This document shows, piece after piece, positions 17,729 to 26,713 of a DNA stretch of 64,000 nt (the stretch's first letter is position 1; each line of letters opens with the position of its first letter). The notes under the pieces are model-generated. The model ran no database searches and was not told the origin of the DNA. It saw only the letters and a list, made by a program, of their open reading frames with translations. Position numbers and translations under genes: made by a program. This DNA is from Dehalobacter sp. DCA. Lineage in GTDB: Bacteria > Bacillota > Desulfitobacteriia > Desulfitobacteriales > Syntrophobotulaceae. The stretch is from assembly GCF_000305775.1 (NCBI RefSeq), contig NC_018866.1, positions 1,736,001-1,800,000 on the forward strand. Direction: 5' to 3'.

Positions 17729-18805
17729 TTAGCATTTAATAGTTTCTCGGATTGTACCTCCTCCTAAGACGCTTTCTCCGTCGTAAAATACGACCGCCTG
17801 TCCGGGAGTCACCGCACGCTGTTTTTCTCCAAAGATCACTACGGCTGTCCCATTTTCCAGAGAATTGACCACCGCGGATACTTTTGGCGCATTGTATCTG
17901 ATCTTCACCAGGATGTTTTGAATCTGTTCTGGAAACACACCGGAAATATAATGCACATTCTCAACATGCAGGCCTGAGCTGAAAAGCTCGTCCTTTGATC
18001 CGACCCTGATCGTATTGGTTTCAGCATCAATCGAAGTAACATAAACAGGAAAACCGAGCGCCAGTCCGAGTCCCTTATGCTGCCCGACTGTATAGCGGTA
18101 TATTCCCTTATGTCTGCCGAGAATCATCCCCCGAGAATCAACGATAACCCCCTGGACATTCTTCAATTGACGGTATCCTTCAATAAAATCACCTGCTGTT
18201 CCCTCGACAAAACAAATATCCTGGCTCTCTGCTTTTTTGGCGACAGCCAGTCCTTCCCCTTCAGCAATCTGCCTGACATCCGCTTTGCGATATTCACCCA
18301 GGGGAAAAAAAGTATGGGCAAGCTGATCCTGAGTCAGATGATAGAGTGCGTAACTCTGGTCTTTCGTCTCATCAATCCCTGCTTTCAGCACCCACTGCTG
18401 TGTTTTGTCATCATACTCCTTCCTGACATAGTGCCCAGTTGCAATATAATCCGCCCCCAAACCACGGGCTTTCTGCAGCAAAGAATCAAATTTCAGATGC
18501 TTGTTGCATTCGATACATGGATTAGGCGTTCTTCCTCGAAGATATTCACTGCAGAAGTTGTCAATAACCTTGTCTTCAAACTCCTTCCTGAAATTCATCA
18601 CGTAATATGGAATTTTAAGCTTCCAGGCCACTCTGCGGGCATCATTGACTGCCTCGAGGCTGCAGCACGCTTTGGCTTTGTCCTCCGACTGCGGCCAGAT
18701 CTGCATGGTGACACCGATAACCCGGTATCCTTCTCTTTTTAACAACAGAGCGGCAACTGAACTGTCGACGCCGCCGCTCATAGCAACCACTACGGTTTTT
18801 TTCAT
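17729..18805 (-). CDS. mnmA: tRNA 2-thiouridylase MnmA
   Basis: This 358-aa cytoplasmic enzyme adds sulfur at C2 of U34 in tRNA Lys, Glu and Gln, using ATP. The PP-loop SGGVDSS is at residues 10-16. The two catalytic cysteines are C97 in NPCIECN and C198 in SQDICFV, and a C-terminal beta-barrel begins near residue 280. The start at ATG 18805 has GGGAG with 7-nt spacing; an ATG two codons earlier is too close to the ribosome site. The gene is monocistronic in a sulfur-metabolism neighbourhood, and the dedicated sulfur donor is not adjacent. Confidence 0.96.
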   Translation of the reverse strand: MKKTVVVAMSGGVDSSVAALLLKREGYRVIGVTMQIWPQSEDKAKACCSLEAVNDARRVAWKLKIPYYVMNFRKEFEDKVIDNFCSEYLRGRTPNPCIECNKHLKFDSLLQKARGLGADYIATGHYVRKEYDDKTQQWVLKAGIDETKDQSYALYHLTQDQLAHTFFPLGEYRKADVRQIAEGEGLAVAKKAESQDICFVEGTAGDFIEGYRQLKNVQGVIVDSRGMILGRHKGIYRYTVGQHKGLGLALGFPVYVTSIDAETNTIRVGSKDELFSSGLHVENVHYISGVFPEQIQNILVKIRYNAPKVSAVVNSLENGTAVVIFGEKQRAVTPGQAVVFYDGESVLGGGTIRETIKC

Positions 18806-18928
18806 ATCCATTCTCCCGTTGCTTGATCATTGGTTCAGTTGAAATGAATTGCAAACAAATATTTTGTTATCCTGCCATCTTAAAGTCCGATATATTCCAA
18901 ATAGACTCATCTAATCCCAATGGAAGAA

Positions 18929-18960
18929 GGCAAATGCTTGGCTTTTACCAAACATTTGCC
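18929..18960 (-). terminator. Possible terminator after OAH sulfhydrylase 1
   Basis: GGCAAATGCTTGG (18929-18941) pairs with CCAAACATTTGCC (18948-18960) with a single mismatch. On the minus strand only a short pyrimidine run (TTCTTCC) follows, so the function is less certain. Confidence 0.45.
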
Positions 18961-18992
18961 CGACACAATTCTTATTGCCCGTAAGTTATTCG

Positions 18993-20273
18993 TTATAGTT
19001 TGGCAAAAGCCTGTTCCAGATCAGCAATGATATCATCGGCATCTTCAATTCCAATCGACAGCCGGATCATATCGGGTGTTACCCCGGCGGCCCGCTGTTC
19101 TTCCTCGGAGAGCTGGGCATGCGTGGTACTAGCAGGATGTATAACAAGGGATTTGGCATCTGCAACATTGGCAAGCAGCGAGAACAGCTCAAGATTGTTG
19201 ATCAATTTTACTCCCGCTTCCGCGCCGCCTTTAATGCCAAATGTAAATATAGAGCCAGGGCCTTGCGGAAAATATTTTAACGATAAATCAAAATATTTAT
19301 TGTCTTTCAATCCCGGGTAATTCACCCACGAAACCTTGAGGTGGTTTTTCAAATAATCAACAACTTTCCAGGTGTTGGCCACGTGCTGTTTAACACGCAA
19401 AGACAAAGTTTCAAGACCCTGGATAAACAGGAAAGAATTAAACGGGCTCAGTGCTGCGCCGGTATCTCGCAAGAGCTGCACTCTGGCTTTTAGAATAAAA
19501 GCCGGTGCACCCAATGTTGCATAAACCAATCCGTTGTAACTCGGATCCGGTTCTGTAAATCCAGGGAACTTGCCGCTGGCTGCCCAGTCAAATTTTCCGC
19601 CGTCAATGATCAGCCCGCCGATGGATGTGCCATGCCCCCCAATAAACTTGGTTGCTGAATGGACCACAATATCTGCACCGTATTCGATAGGTCTCAGAAG
19701 ATATGGCGTTGCAAATGTATTGTCGATAATAAGCGGTATTCCGTTATCATGGGCTACTTTGGCAACTGCTTCAATATCGATGATATTGATCCCTGGATTG
19801 CCTATCGATTCAATATAAATGGCTTTGGTCTTCTCCGTGATGGCTTTCTTAAAATTCGCGGGATCATCCGGATTGACAAAATGGGTCTTGATCCCCAGCT
19901 TCGGAAGCGTAATCGCAAAAAGATTATGTGTCCCTCCATACAGTGTGCTGGCAGAGATAATCTCATCTCCGGCCCCGGCGATATTCAGAATGGCGTAAGT
20001 AATGGCTGCAGAACCCGATCCTACAGCAAGCGCCCCGACGCCGCCTTCGAGCGCAGCAATTCTCTGTTCCAGAACATCCGATGTTGGATTCATGATCCGA
20101 GTGTAGATATTGCCAGGTTCTGCCAAGGAAAACAAATCGGCGCCATGCTTAGCATCCCTGAACACATAGGATGTAGTCTGATAAATCGGGACGGCTCTGG
20201 ATCCGGTAGTTGGATCCGGAACCTGGCCTGCATGAACCTGCAGGGTATCAAATTTCCAATTTTCTTTGCTCAT
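18993..20273 (-). CDS. metY: O-acetylhomoserine sulfhydrylase (copy 1)
   Basis: The 426-aa PLP enzyme of the Cys/Met metabolism family forms homocysteine from O-acetylhomoserine and sulfide. The PLP lysine is K209 in [12 protein letters not shown]. Other family segments are [18 protein letters not shown] and [14 protein letters not shown]. The start is fixed by GAGGAG 9 nt before ATG 20273 and by the identical N-terminus of the paralogue at 33.1-34.4 kb. It is the third gene of the cysK-pdxS-OAHS set. Together with an acetyl-type MetA it completes direct sulfhydrylation. Confidence 0.94.
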   Translation of the reverse strand: MSKENWKFDTLQVHAGQVPDPTTGSRAVPIYQTTSYVFRDAKHGADLFSLAEPGNIYTRIMNPTSDVLEQRIAALEGGVGALAVGSGSAAITYAILNIAGAGDEIISASTLYGGTHNLFAITLPKLGIKTHFVNPDDPANFKKAITEKTKAIYIESIGNPGINIIDIEAVAKVAHDNGIPLIIDNTFATPYLLRPIEYGADIVVHSATKFIGGHGTSIGGLIIDGGKFDWAASGKFPGFTEPDPSYNGLVYATLGAPAFILKARVQLLRDTGAALSPFNSFLFIQGLETLSLRVKQHVANTWKVVDYLKNHLKVSWVNYPGLKDNKYFDLSLKYFPQGPGSIFTFGIKGGAEAGVKLINNLELFSLLANVADAKSLVIHPASTTHAQLSEEEQRAAGVTPDMIRLSIGIEDADDIIADLEQAFAKL

Positions 20274-20357
20274 ATTAAACATCTCCTCATTATATATTCG
20301 TATTTTATTTTTTTGAATATTCAACTGATCTTTAAGTTTTATGTTTTGGGATCTCTG

Positions 20358-21248
20358 TTACCAGCCGCGTTCCTGCATTCGTTCGCTGACGCTGATCGTG
20401 GAGATCTCCAATCCCGGCATTGCTTCCCCTAGATTTCGGGATATTTCAGCTAAGGCCTCGGGTTCGTTATGGTGCGTCGTGGCCAGGACAATAGCCTTGG
20501 CGCGATTCCTCGGATTTGAAGACTTGAAGATTCCCGATCCTACAAAGATCCCATCTACACCCAATTGCATCATTAAGGCGGCGTCCGCCGGAGTTGCGAT
20601 TCCGCCAGCCGCAAAATTCACGACCGGCAGCTTCCCGTTTTCGGCGACAGACAATACCAGATTATAAGGTGCTCCCATTTCTTTGGCGGCAGTCATCAGC
20701 TCTTCTTTCGGCATTGTCTTCAATCTTCTGATTTCACTCTGTACCGTCCGCATATGCCTTACTGCTTCCACGATATTCCCCGTTCCGGGTTCCCCTTTGG
20801 TCCTGATCATCGCTGCGCCTTCTCCGATCCGACGCAAGGCCTCTCCCAGATTGCGGGCTCCGCAAACGAAGGGTACCGCAAAGGCATGTTTATCAATGTG
20901 ATACAGGTCATCAGCCGGGGTAAGGACTTCACTTTCATCAATATAGTCAGCGCCCAGACTTTCTAAAACCTGTGCTTCGACAAAATGTCCAATCCTTGCC
21001 TTGGCCATGACCGGAATCGTAACCGCATCCATGATCTTTAAAATAATCGTTGGGTCAGCCATTCTGGCTACCCCGCCGGCAGCCCGTATATCTGCCGGAA
21101 CACGTTCCAAGGCCATAACTGCGCAAGCCCCAGCTTCTTCTGCAATTTTTGCCTGATCCGGAGTCGTCACATCCATGATAACTCCGCCTTTCAACATTTC
21201 TGCCAATCCTGTTTTCAGTTTCCATGTCCCTTTTTCTGTTTCGCTCAT
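20358..21248 (-). CDS. pdxS: Pyridoxal 5'-phosphate synthase subunit PdxS
   Basis: This 296-aa TIM-barrel subunit of DXP-independent PLP synthase shows the first catalytic lysine K83 in MAKARIGHF and Asp26 in GVIMDV. The phosphate-binding [15 protein letters not shown] lies near residue 210. PdxS forms dodecamers and needs PdxT glutaminase for ammonia. pdxT is not adjacent here, which is unusual because the two are normally paired. It lies between cysK and an OAH sulfhydrylase, both PLP enzymes, so cofactor supply may be co-regulated with cysteine/homocysteine synthesis. GGAGG precedes the ATG. Confidence 0.96.
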   Translation of the reverse strand: MSETEKGTWKLKTGLAEMLKGGVIMDVTTPDQAKIAEEAGACAVMALERVPADIRAAGGVARMADPTIILKIMDAVTIPVMAKARIGHFVEAQVLESLGADYIDESEVLTPADDLYHIDKHAFAVPFVCGARNLGEALRRIGEGAAMIRTKGEPGTGNIVEAVRHMRTVQSEIRRLKTMPKEELMTAAKEMGAPYNLVLSVAENGKLPVVNFAAGGIATPADAALMMQLGVDGIFVGSGIFKSSNPRNRAKAIVLATTHHNEPEALAEISRNLGEAMPGLEISTISVSERMQERGW

Positions 21249-21338
21249 TATGGCCTCCGAAGTTATGCTTAGTTTTCATTGGTGTACGTTCTGCAAGATC
21301 ATTAATAATATTATCTTCATCTACGCTTGCTTATAATC

Positions 21339-22268
21339 TTAACCCTCCTGGAATAGCGACGTACTCAGATAACGTTCTCCGGTATCGGGAAGAACAACTA
21401 CAATCCGTTTCCCTTCGTTTTCCGGACGTTTAGCCACTTCCAGGGCTGCATAGGCTGCGGCGCCGGAGGAGATCCCAACCAAGAGTCCTTCCTCCCTGGC
21501 CAGCCTGCGTCCCGTTTCAAAAGCCTGTTCATTCGTAACTTTAATAATCTCATCGACGACCCCCAGATTAAGGACCTGAGGGACAAATCCTGCTCCGATT
21601 CCCTGTATCTTGTGCGGCCCAGGCTTGCCTCCTGATAAAACAGGTGAGTCATTTGGTTCTACCGCAATCACCTTTATATTAGATTTCCGTGATTTGAGAA
21701 TTTCACCAACCCCAGTAACCGTCCCACCAGTACCAACGCCGCCTACGATAATCTCAACCTCACCGTCTGTGTCATTCCAAATTTCTTCGGCCGTTGTTTT
21801 ACGGTGAATTTCAGGATTGGCCGGATTTTCAAACTGCTGAGGAATAAAAGAGTTCGGTGTCTCCTTTGCCAGCTCCATCGCCTTTTGGATGGCTCCTTTC
21901 ATCCCCTCAGCCCCAGGGGTTAATACAAGTTCGGCACCATAGGCTTTAAGCAAGCTGCGCCTTTCAACACTCATCGTGTCCGGCATGGTCAGAATCAACC
22001 GGTACCCTCTGGCAGCAGTCACAAAAGCGAGGCCAATTCCGGTATTTCCGCTCGTTGGTTCAATGATCACCGAATTTGTATTGATCAATCCTTTTTCCTC
22101 AGCCGTTTTGATCATATGCAGCGCAATTCTGTCTTTGACACTTCCGCCCGGATTAAAGGATTCCAGCTTGGCTACAATCTCTGCATTTAGTCCGATCGTA
22201 AGTTTCTTTAGTTTAACCAATGGAGTTCCGCCAATTAAATCGGTAAGCCCTTCATAGATTTTACTCAT
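21339..22268 (-). CDS. cysK: Cysteine synthase A (copy 1)
   Basis: The 309-aa PLP enzyme makes cysteine from O-acetylserine and sulfide. The PLP lysine is K45 in GGSVKDR. The substrate loop is PTSGNTG (71-77), the phosphate-binding glycine loop is GVGTGGT, and GISSGAA lies near the end. It is the first gene of a cysK-pdxS-OAHS run with a strong AGGAGG site. Upstream are a good sigma-A promoter and a 25-bp motif also found before larE, which is a probable Rrf2-regulator site. Confidence 0.96.
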   Translation of the reverse strand: MSKIYEGLTDLIGGTPLVKLKKLTIGLNAEIVAKLESFNPGGSVKDRIALHMIKTAEEKGLINTNSVIIEPTSGNTGIGLAFVTAARGYRLILTMPDTMSVERRSLLKAYGAELVLTPGAEGMKGAIQKAMELAKETPNSFIPQQFENPANPEIHRKTTAEEIWNDTDGEVEIIVGGVGTGGTVTGVGEILKSRKSNIKVIAVEPNDSPVLSGGKPGPHKIQGIGAGFVPQVLNLGVVDEIIKVTNEQAFETGRRLAREEGLLVGISSGAAAYAALEVAKRPENEGKRIVVVLPDTGERYLSTSLFQEG

Positions 22269-22288
22269 ATCAATACCTCCTCCTAAAT

Positions 22289-22315
22289 ACTATAATGTCT
22301 ATGGTTTTAGTAGTG
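22289..22315. promoter_or_regulatory. Sulfur-regulon operator candidate upstream of cysK
   Basis: The stretch matches the sequence upstream of larE (24901-24926) at about 22 of 25 positions (core TCTATGGTTTTA). Read on the minus strand it carries an imperfect ACCATA-n5-TATaGT dyad. It lies at or just after the expected cysK transcription start, where repressor binding would block transcription. An Rrf2-type regulator is encoded next door. Confidence 0.6.
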
Positions 22316-22324
22316 TTTAAAGAC

Positions 22325-22353
22325 ATCATAGTTATATTTCAGGAATTTGTCAA
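22325..22353 (-). promoter_or_regulatory. Sigma-A promoter of cysK-pdxS-OAHS
   Basis: On the minus strand TTGACA (22348-22353) and TATGAT (22325-22330) are separated by 17 nt, upstream of the operator candidate. Confidence 0.75.
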
Positions 22354-22400
22354 TACTATTTCAAATTTAAATCGATTTAGATTGTCAAAGCGGGAGCGCC

Positions 22401-22440
22401 AAAAAAAATAGCCCCATGGCTGCGTAAACAACCATGGGGC
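22401..22440 (-). terminator. Terminator of the Rrf2 regulator gene
   Basis: GCCCCATGG (22411-22419) pairs perfectly with CCATGGGGC (22432-22440). On the minus strand the stem is followed by TATTTTTTTT, about 70 nt after the regulator stop codon. Confidence 0.9.
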
Positions 22441-22507
22441 AGGAAAGTCTATTTTTCGGGATTTGTTGATCATCCCGGCAATTGCGGTAAGCTGAACTCT
22501 AATTCTA

Positions 22508-22954
22508 TCAAATGCAATAATGATCAAAGGAATTGTTCATTTTCTCATATTCAGCCATCAGGTCTGCCAATGTATACGAATCCAGCACCTTAACCATAGC
22601 ATTTTTCAAATCGTCCCAAACGAGTTTAGTCACACACAATTCTGCTCTGGAACAAGAACCAGGATTACTGTCATTGACACAATCGACGGGAGAAATCGGT
22701 CCTTCCAAAGCCCTAATCGTGTCACCGACCGTAATACTTTCGGGCTCTCTGCTTAAAATATATCCTCCTTGGAATCCACGGATACTCTTAATCAGTCCAT
22801 TCTGTTTCAATGTAATGAGCAGTTGTTCCAAATAGCGTTCAGATAAATCCTGACGTTCAGAAATACTATGAATGGTTACCGGACCAGCGTGCTCATTCAG
22901 GGCTACATCCAGAATCGCTCGAAGACCATATCTTCCTTTTGTTGATATTTTCAA
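22508..22954 (-). CDS. Rrf2-family transcriptional regulator (CymR/IscR-like)
   Basis: The 148-aa winged-helix protein begins MKISTKGRYGLRAILDVAL, the hallmark of Rrf2 regulators, and contains the recognition wing region GFQGGYIL. Three cysteines (C92, C101, C107) sit where IscR and RsrR hold a [2Fe-2S] cluster, though the first spacing is longer than in IscR. Cysteine-regulator CymR is the other close subgroup. Position between cysK and a serine acetyltransferase gene suggests it senses sulfur or Fe-S status and controls this cluster. It has its own terminator. Confidence 0.9.
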   Translation of the reverse strand: MKISTKGRYGLRAILDVALNEHAGPVTIHSISERQDLSERYLEQLLITLKQNGLIKSIRGFQGGYILSREPESITVGDTIRALEGPISPVDCVNDSNPGSCSRAELCVTKLVWDDLKNAMVKVLDSYTLADLMAEYEKMNNSFDHYCI

Positions 22955-23022
22955 GTTAACCCTTCTTTCCTTTCTTCAAATTTTCAAATTGCACTCAACC
23001 AGCGCCTCTTTAGCTATTTTCA

Positions 23023-23976
23023 TCAAGTATCCAGGTCCAGCTCGTTTGTCAGTTCCATCTTATCTTTTTGCGTTTCCTGCCCCTTAAAGATTAGATCCGG
23101 ATTTTTGATGATTACCCTGGTTCCAGGCGGGACAGATTGGGTGATAAACACGTTACTGCCAATAACTGAACCTTTTCCGATGATCGTTTCCCCGCCAAAT
23201 ATTGAGGCTCCGGAATAGACAGTCACATTATCTTCAATTGTCGGATGGCGCTTTTGGCTGCGAAGGCTTTGCCCGCCTCTGGTGGATAGGGCTCCCAGCG
23301 TTACACCCTGATAGATCTTAACATTATCGCCAACAATAGTAGTTTCGCCAATAACGACGCCCGTACCATGGTCAATGAAGAAATATTTGCCGATCTTGGC
23401 ACCTGCGTGAATATCAATTCCAGTCTCGTTATGAGCAAATTCAGTCATTATCCTGGGGATCAACGGAACAGAGAGCAGGTAAAGCTCGTGCGCAAGCCGG
23501 TAAATACTGACTGCCAAAAGACCTGGATATGCAAAGATTACAAGCGCTTTATCATCAGCAGCCGGGTCTCCGTCAAAAGCAGCCTGTACATCCAGGGCCA
23601 GATATTCCCTTATTTCCGGGATTTTGCTCAAGAAATGCGAGCATATTTCTCCTGTCTTTTCACTGATTTCTATATCATCGCAAGATGCCGCATTGTCATG
23701 TTGATGCCTGAGCGCATGGGTTATCTGTTGATTCAGTTTTTCGTTGATCTCGATCAGCAGGTTTCCGACATGATATTCCAAAGTGCTTTCAGTCAGGTTT
23801 TGCTTGCCAAAATACCCCGGGAATAAAAGCTGCCGCAAGAGATGAATAATCTCGATGATAACATCCCTGTTCGGAAGCTGACAGGACAACTGGTTGTAGG
23901 GATTGGGTTGTTCCTGATAGCTGGAGACAATACGCGAAACAAGTTGATTCATTCGTGTGTTACGATTTTCCCTCAT
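23023..23976 (-). CDS. cysE: Serine O-acetyltransferase (EpsC/CysE type)
   Basis: The 317-aa enzyme acetylates serine to O-acetylserine, the substrate of CysK. The N-terminal helical half (residues 1-170) is longer than in short CysE forms. The C-terminal left-handed beta-helix starts at IDIHAGAKIG and contains FIDHGTGVVIGETT, YQGVTLGA and the RHPTIEDNV loop with the catalytic His. This matches the longer EpsC-like serine acetyltransferases of Firmicutes and Deltaproteobacteria. A GGGGGAAT site precedes the ATG. larE lies immediately upstream in the same direction with a 42-nt gap. Confidence 0.92.
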   Translation of the reverse strand: MRENRNTRMNQLVSRIVSSYQEQPNPYNQLSCQLPNRDVIIEIIHLLRQLLFPGYFGKQNLTESTLEYHVGNLLIEINEKLNQQITHALRHQHDNAASCDDIEISEKTGEICSHFLSKIPEIREYLALDVQAAFDGDPAADDKALVIFAYPGLLAVSIYRLAHELYLLSVPLIPRIMTEFAHNETGIDIHAGAKIGKYFFIDHGTGVVIGETTIVGDNVKIYQGVTLGALSTRGGQSLRSQKRHPTIEDNVTVYSGASIFGGETIIGKGSVIGSNVFITQSVPPGTRVIIKNPDLIFKGQETQKDKMELTNELDLDT

Positions 23977-24018
23977 AATGATTCCCCCGAATATTTAAAT
24001 TTACATAAGCAGATGGTC

Positions 24019-24834
24019 TCAGCCGTTTGTGTTAATCTTTTCATTCATGCTGCCGCTACGGTAACCCTTCAGGTCAAGTGTTGTATAAGTAAATCCAATA
24101 TCAGCAAATGTCTTATAGATCTTCTGTGCTAAATCCGATTGGACTATCTTTGTATTCTCCTGCGGAGATACCTCGATCCGGGCAATATCACCATGGTGGC
24201 GCACTCTGACTTGACGGAATCCCAAATCGTGCAAATACTGTTCTGCCAAATCAATCATCTTTAGTTTCTTTTCGTTGATCTCTTCACCATAGGGGATTCT
24301 GGAAGACAAACAGGCAAATGAGGGTTTATCCCAGGTTGTCAAGCCATATTCTTTGGAGAGAAGGCGTATTTCTTCTTTCGTCAGCCCCGCCTGGAGCAGC
24401 GGGCTCTGTATACCCAGCTCTTCTAAAGCCTGCCTTCCCGGACGATAATCGCTTAAATCATCCGCATTGGATCCTTCCACGATATATTTTGCGTCGTATT
24501 CAGCCGCGATCCCCAATATTTTACTGAACAATTGTTTTTTACAGAGATAACAGCGATTAAAAGGATTTTTACCGAATTCAGGATCATCCAGCTCTTCGGA
24601 TTCAATAAGCAAATGACTAATCCCTTCCTGCCGGCAAAATTGCACAGCTTCCCGAATCTCTCTCTCCGGGAAAGCAACAGATTTAGCCGTTACGGCGATC
24701 ACATTTTTACCAAGAACGTCTTCGGAAACTTTCACTAAGAAAGTACTGTCCACCCCTCCGGAAAATGCAATCATTACCCTATCCATATTCTTGAGTTCTT
24801 GTTTCAGCAGAACAAGTTTATCTTTGTAATCCAT
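24019..24834 (-). CDS. larE: ATP-dependent sacrificial sulfur transferase LarE
   Basis: The 271-aa PP-loop protein (SGGVDST at 25-31) adenylates a carboxylate on pyridinium dicarboxylate mononucleotide and donates a cysteine sulfur. The donor cysteine corresponds to C175 in FACLSSRIPYG, and a second pair is RCYLCK. It works in nickel-pincer (NPN) cofactor synthesis for LarA-type racemases. larA, larB and larC are absent from the window, so it may serve another sulfur transfer or a distant larA. Placement in the cysteine cluster and a shared operator with cysK suggest sulfur regulation. Confidence 0.9.
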   Translation of the reverse strand: MDYKDKLVLLKQELKNMDRVMIAFSGGVDSTFLVKVSEDVLGKNVIAVTAKSVAFPEREIREAVQFCRQEGISHLLIESEELDDPEFGKNPFNRCYLCKKQLFSKILGIAAEYDAKYIVEGSNADDLSDYRPGRQALEELGIQSPLLQAGLTKEEIRLLSKEYGLTTWDKPSFACLSSRIPYGEEINEKKLKMIDLAEQYLHDLGFRQVRVRHHGDIARIEVSPQENTKIVQSDLAQKIYKTFADIGFTYTTLDLKGYRSGSMNEKINTNG

Positions 24835-24898
24835 TGATCAGCCTCTTTTTGTATATCTGAATGTTTATTAAGCTGTATGATATTCTTTTCAGCTTAAT

Positions 24899-24926
24899 AT
24901 ACCATAATTTCTATGGTTTTAATAGG
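24899..24926. promoter_or_regulatory. Sulfur-regulon operator candidate upstream of larE
   Basis: ACCATA-n5-TATGGT forms a dyad within a 25-bp block almost identical to the one upstream of cysK (22289-22315). The conservation in two otherwise unrelated upstream regions supports a common regulator, most simply the Rrf2 protein encoded between them. Confidence 0.6.
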
Positions 24927-24970
24927 ATCAGATGGTTAGATTGAAAAAACACTGCCAAACGCAGCAAGCT

Positions 24971-24998
24971 GAAAAAAGAGCCCGATTAACGAGCTCTT
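24971..24998 (-). terminator. Terminator after the MarR-microprotein unit
   Basis: AAGAGC (from 24977) pairs with GCTCTT (to 24998), with two further pairs toward a GTTAATC loop. On the minus strand TTTTTTC follows. It separates the MarR/20-codon unit from larE. Confidence 0.8.
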
Positions 24999-25025
24999 CC
25001 AGGGAGTTTACCGTCTTCCCCAAGA

Positions 25026-25088
25026 CTAAATTATGCAGCCTTCTTTGCAATGAGCGGTTTCACGCAACATCCAATGTTTTGTAAACAT
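25026..25088 (-). CDS. 20-aa microprotein or leader ORF after MarR gene
   Basis: An ATG at 25088 preceded by a perfect AGGAGG (25098-25103, 9-nt spacing) opens a 20-codon frame ending in TAG, followed 28 nt later by a terminator. The predicted peptide has two His, one Trp and a C-terminal HCKEGC pair of cysteines, so metal or thiol chemistry is possible. It starts 31 nt after the MarR stop and would be co-transcribed. No family is recognised. The strong ribosome site and the downstream terminator are the main evidence that it is translated. Confidence 0.5.
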   Translation of the reverse strand: MFTKHWMLRETAHCKEGCII

Positions 25089-25118
25089 TTGTGTACACCT
25101 CCTCTCACCGGAAATTTC

Positions 25119-25580
25119 CTAAGGCATCATATTCATCTCAAAGCAATCTTGATTAAGAACTCTTTTCACCGCTTTGAGAAATATCCATGCGTTCTCGTAA
25201 ACTTCTTCTTGTTTTTCTTCCGGGATTTCCGCCGATAGTTTTCTTAAAAAAAGATCTACGCGTTTCCATAAATCGTCCTTCGTTTTCTGACCTTTGCCTG
25301 TCAGGACCAGATTTATGGCCCTGCAGTCAATTTCAGACCTTTGCTTGACAATCAACTCCTGCTGGACAAGGGGTTCAATCAGTCTCGTCGAGGTACTTTT
25401 TTCGACGCCAAGTAATGGGTGTAAATCCGAAAGCTGCATTGTACCATAGCTTCCTACGAGGTCCAGAATATAAAACTGGGTAAACGTGACACCCCCGCCA
25501 AGGATCGCATCCTGCTGGCAGCATCTGGACGCTTTAGTCATTTCAGCAAGCAGACAAAGCAATTGACGGTTGTTTTTCAT
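25119..25580 (-). CDS. MarR-family transcriptional regulator
   Basis: This 153-aa winged-helix dimer has helices around FTQFYILDLVGSYGTMQLSDLHPLLGVEKSTSTRLIEPL and the wing EIDCRAINLVLT. A CC pair near residue 20 and further cysteines (C86-type in the wing, one near the C-terminus) could make it thiol- or metal-responsive. ATG 25580 has AAGGAG 8 nt upstream; the in-frame GTG two codons earlier is too close. A perfect palindrome overlaps its own promoter, indicating autorepression. It is followed by the 20-codon ORF. Confidence 0.9.
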   Translation of the reverse strand: MKNNRQLLCLLAEMTKASRCCQQDAILGGGVTFTQFYILDLVGSYGTMQLSDLHPLLGVEKSTSTRLIEPLVQQELIVKQRSEIDCRAINLVLTGKGQKTKDDLWKRVDLFLRKLSAEIPEEKQEEVYENAWIFLKAVKRVLNQDCFEMNMMP

Positions 25581-25593
25581 CGGCACCTCTCCT

Positions 25594-25630
25594 TAGTTGT
25601 ATAATACAACTACTTATTGTTGTTCGTCAA
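25594..25630 (-). promoter_or_regulatory. MarR promoter with overlapping operator palindrome
   Basis: On the minus strand TTGACG (25625-25630) and TATTAT (25601-25606) are separated by 18 nt. A perfect 19-bp palindrome, TAGTTGTAT-A-ATACAACTA (25594-25612), covers the -10 element. This is the expected arrangement for MarR autorepression. Confidence 0.8.
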
Positions 25631-25699
25631 GTCATTTTTTACTCCATATTCACCGTGAAACCAACAATTTTCAATCATCATTCCCAAAATAGGGTTATT

Positions 25700-26467
25700 T
25701 TAATCCCGATTAAAATTTTTCTTGATAATATCCTTAACGACTTCCCCTGCCATCAGCAGACCAGCCATCGATGGAACGTAAGATATACTACCGGGGATCT
25801 GACGTTTCAAGGAACAGTGGGCATCACCACTGGGGCAAATACAATTGGACTCGCAGCTCGTTTCCTGTTCCAAAGGCTTCAAAGTAGGTTCCGGAGAAAA
25901 GACGACTTTGAACCCCTGCGTAATACCTTCCCGTTTCAGGAGTTTGCGTACTGCTTTGGCTAAAGGGCAGCCGCTTGTTTTGGATATATCGGCGACGCGA
26001 AAACTGAGTGCATCCAGACGGTTGCCGGCTCCCATACACGAGATGAGCGGAATCCCTCTCCGGTGACATTCTTTGGCCAGACTTACTTTGCTTTTTACCG
26101 TATCGATTGCATCAACCACATAATCCGGTTTCTCGGCAAAGAAAACTTCAGCTCCTTCCTCTTGATAAAAGAACTGGAAGGTTTCTATTTTTGCGTTGGG
26201 GTTGATATCCAGTATCCTTTGTTTCATTACCTCAACCTTGGCTTTACCAATCGTCGAGTGCAAGGCATGAAGCTGCCGGTTAATGTTTGTCAGGCAAATC
26301 TCATCAAAATCGACAAGTTTAAAGAAACCTATACCAGCTCTGGCCAGGGCTTCGGCCGTATAGGAGCCGACCCCGCCCAAACCGAAAATATACACTTTGC
26401 TGCTCTGAAGTTTTGACAGGCCCTCCTGACCAATCAACAATGCCGTACGGGAAAACTGATTTTGCAT
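25700..26467 (-). CDS. tcdA: tRNA threonylcarbamoyladenosine dehydratase TcdA (ThiF/E1-like)
   Basis: The 255-aa E1-like enzyme has the ATP-binding IFGLGGVGSYTAEAL (GLGGVG at 29-34) and NINRQLHAL motifs. It cyclises t6A37 in tRNA to ct6A. The CsdL/TcdA group is recognised by DAIDTVKSKVSLAKECHRRGIPLISCMGAGNR. A Cys-rich segment near residues 204-217 (CESNCICPSGDAHC) is notable and may bind a metal. It begins 2 nt after the copZ stop, so it is co-transcribed with the copper genes, probably without a functional link. Confidence 0.9.
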   Translation of the reverse strand: MQNQFSRTALLIGQEGLSKLQSSKVYIFGLGGVGSYTAEALARAGIGFFKLVDFDEICLTNINRQLHALHSTIGKAKVEVMKQRILDINPNAKIETFQFFYQEEGAEVFFAEKPDYVVDAIDTVKSKVSLAKECHRRGIPLISCMGAGNRLDALSFRVADISKTSGCPLAKAVRKLLKREGITQGFKVVFSPEPTLKPLEQETSCESNCICPSGDAHCSLKRQIPGSISYVPSMAGLLMAGEVVKDIIKKNFNRD

Positions 26468-26469
26468 AA

Positions 26470-26685
26470 TTATAAGACCTCGATTCCTACGACTCCGTAA
26501 CCGGCATCCTCAATCGCTAATTGAATCGCTTCATCTTTGATGTCACTTAATGATTCCAGTATGGCCGTCTTGGACTCCAAATTCACATCGACCTCTGTTA
26601 CACCTTCAAATTCACTTAAGGCCTCTTTTACATGACTGACACAGTGGCTGCAGCTCATGCCTTCGATTGCAATTTTCTTTTTCAT
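26470..26685 (-). CDS. copZ: Copper chaperone CopZ
   Basis: The 71-aa ferredoxin-like HMA domain carries the Cu(I)-binding motif GMSCSHC near its start. CopZ hands Cu(I) to the P-type ATPase CopA and to copper regulators in the cytoplasm. It lies 28 nt after copA and just before tcdA, in the order csoR-copA-copZ-tcdA on the minus strand. A typical family C-terminus (AIEDAGYGV) is present. Confidence 0.94.
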   Translation of the reverse strand: MKKKIAIEGMSCSHCVSHVKEALSEFEGVTEVDVNLESKTAILESLSDIKDEAIQLAIEDAGYGVVGIEVL

Positions 26686-26713
26686 GTTTTACACTCCTCA
26701 TAGATTAATTGAG

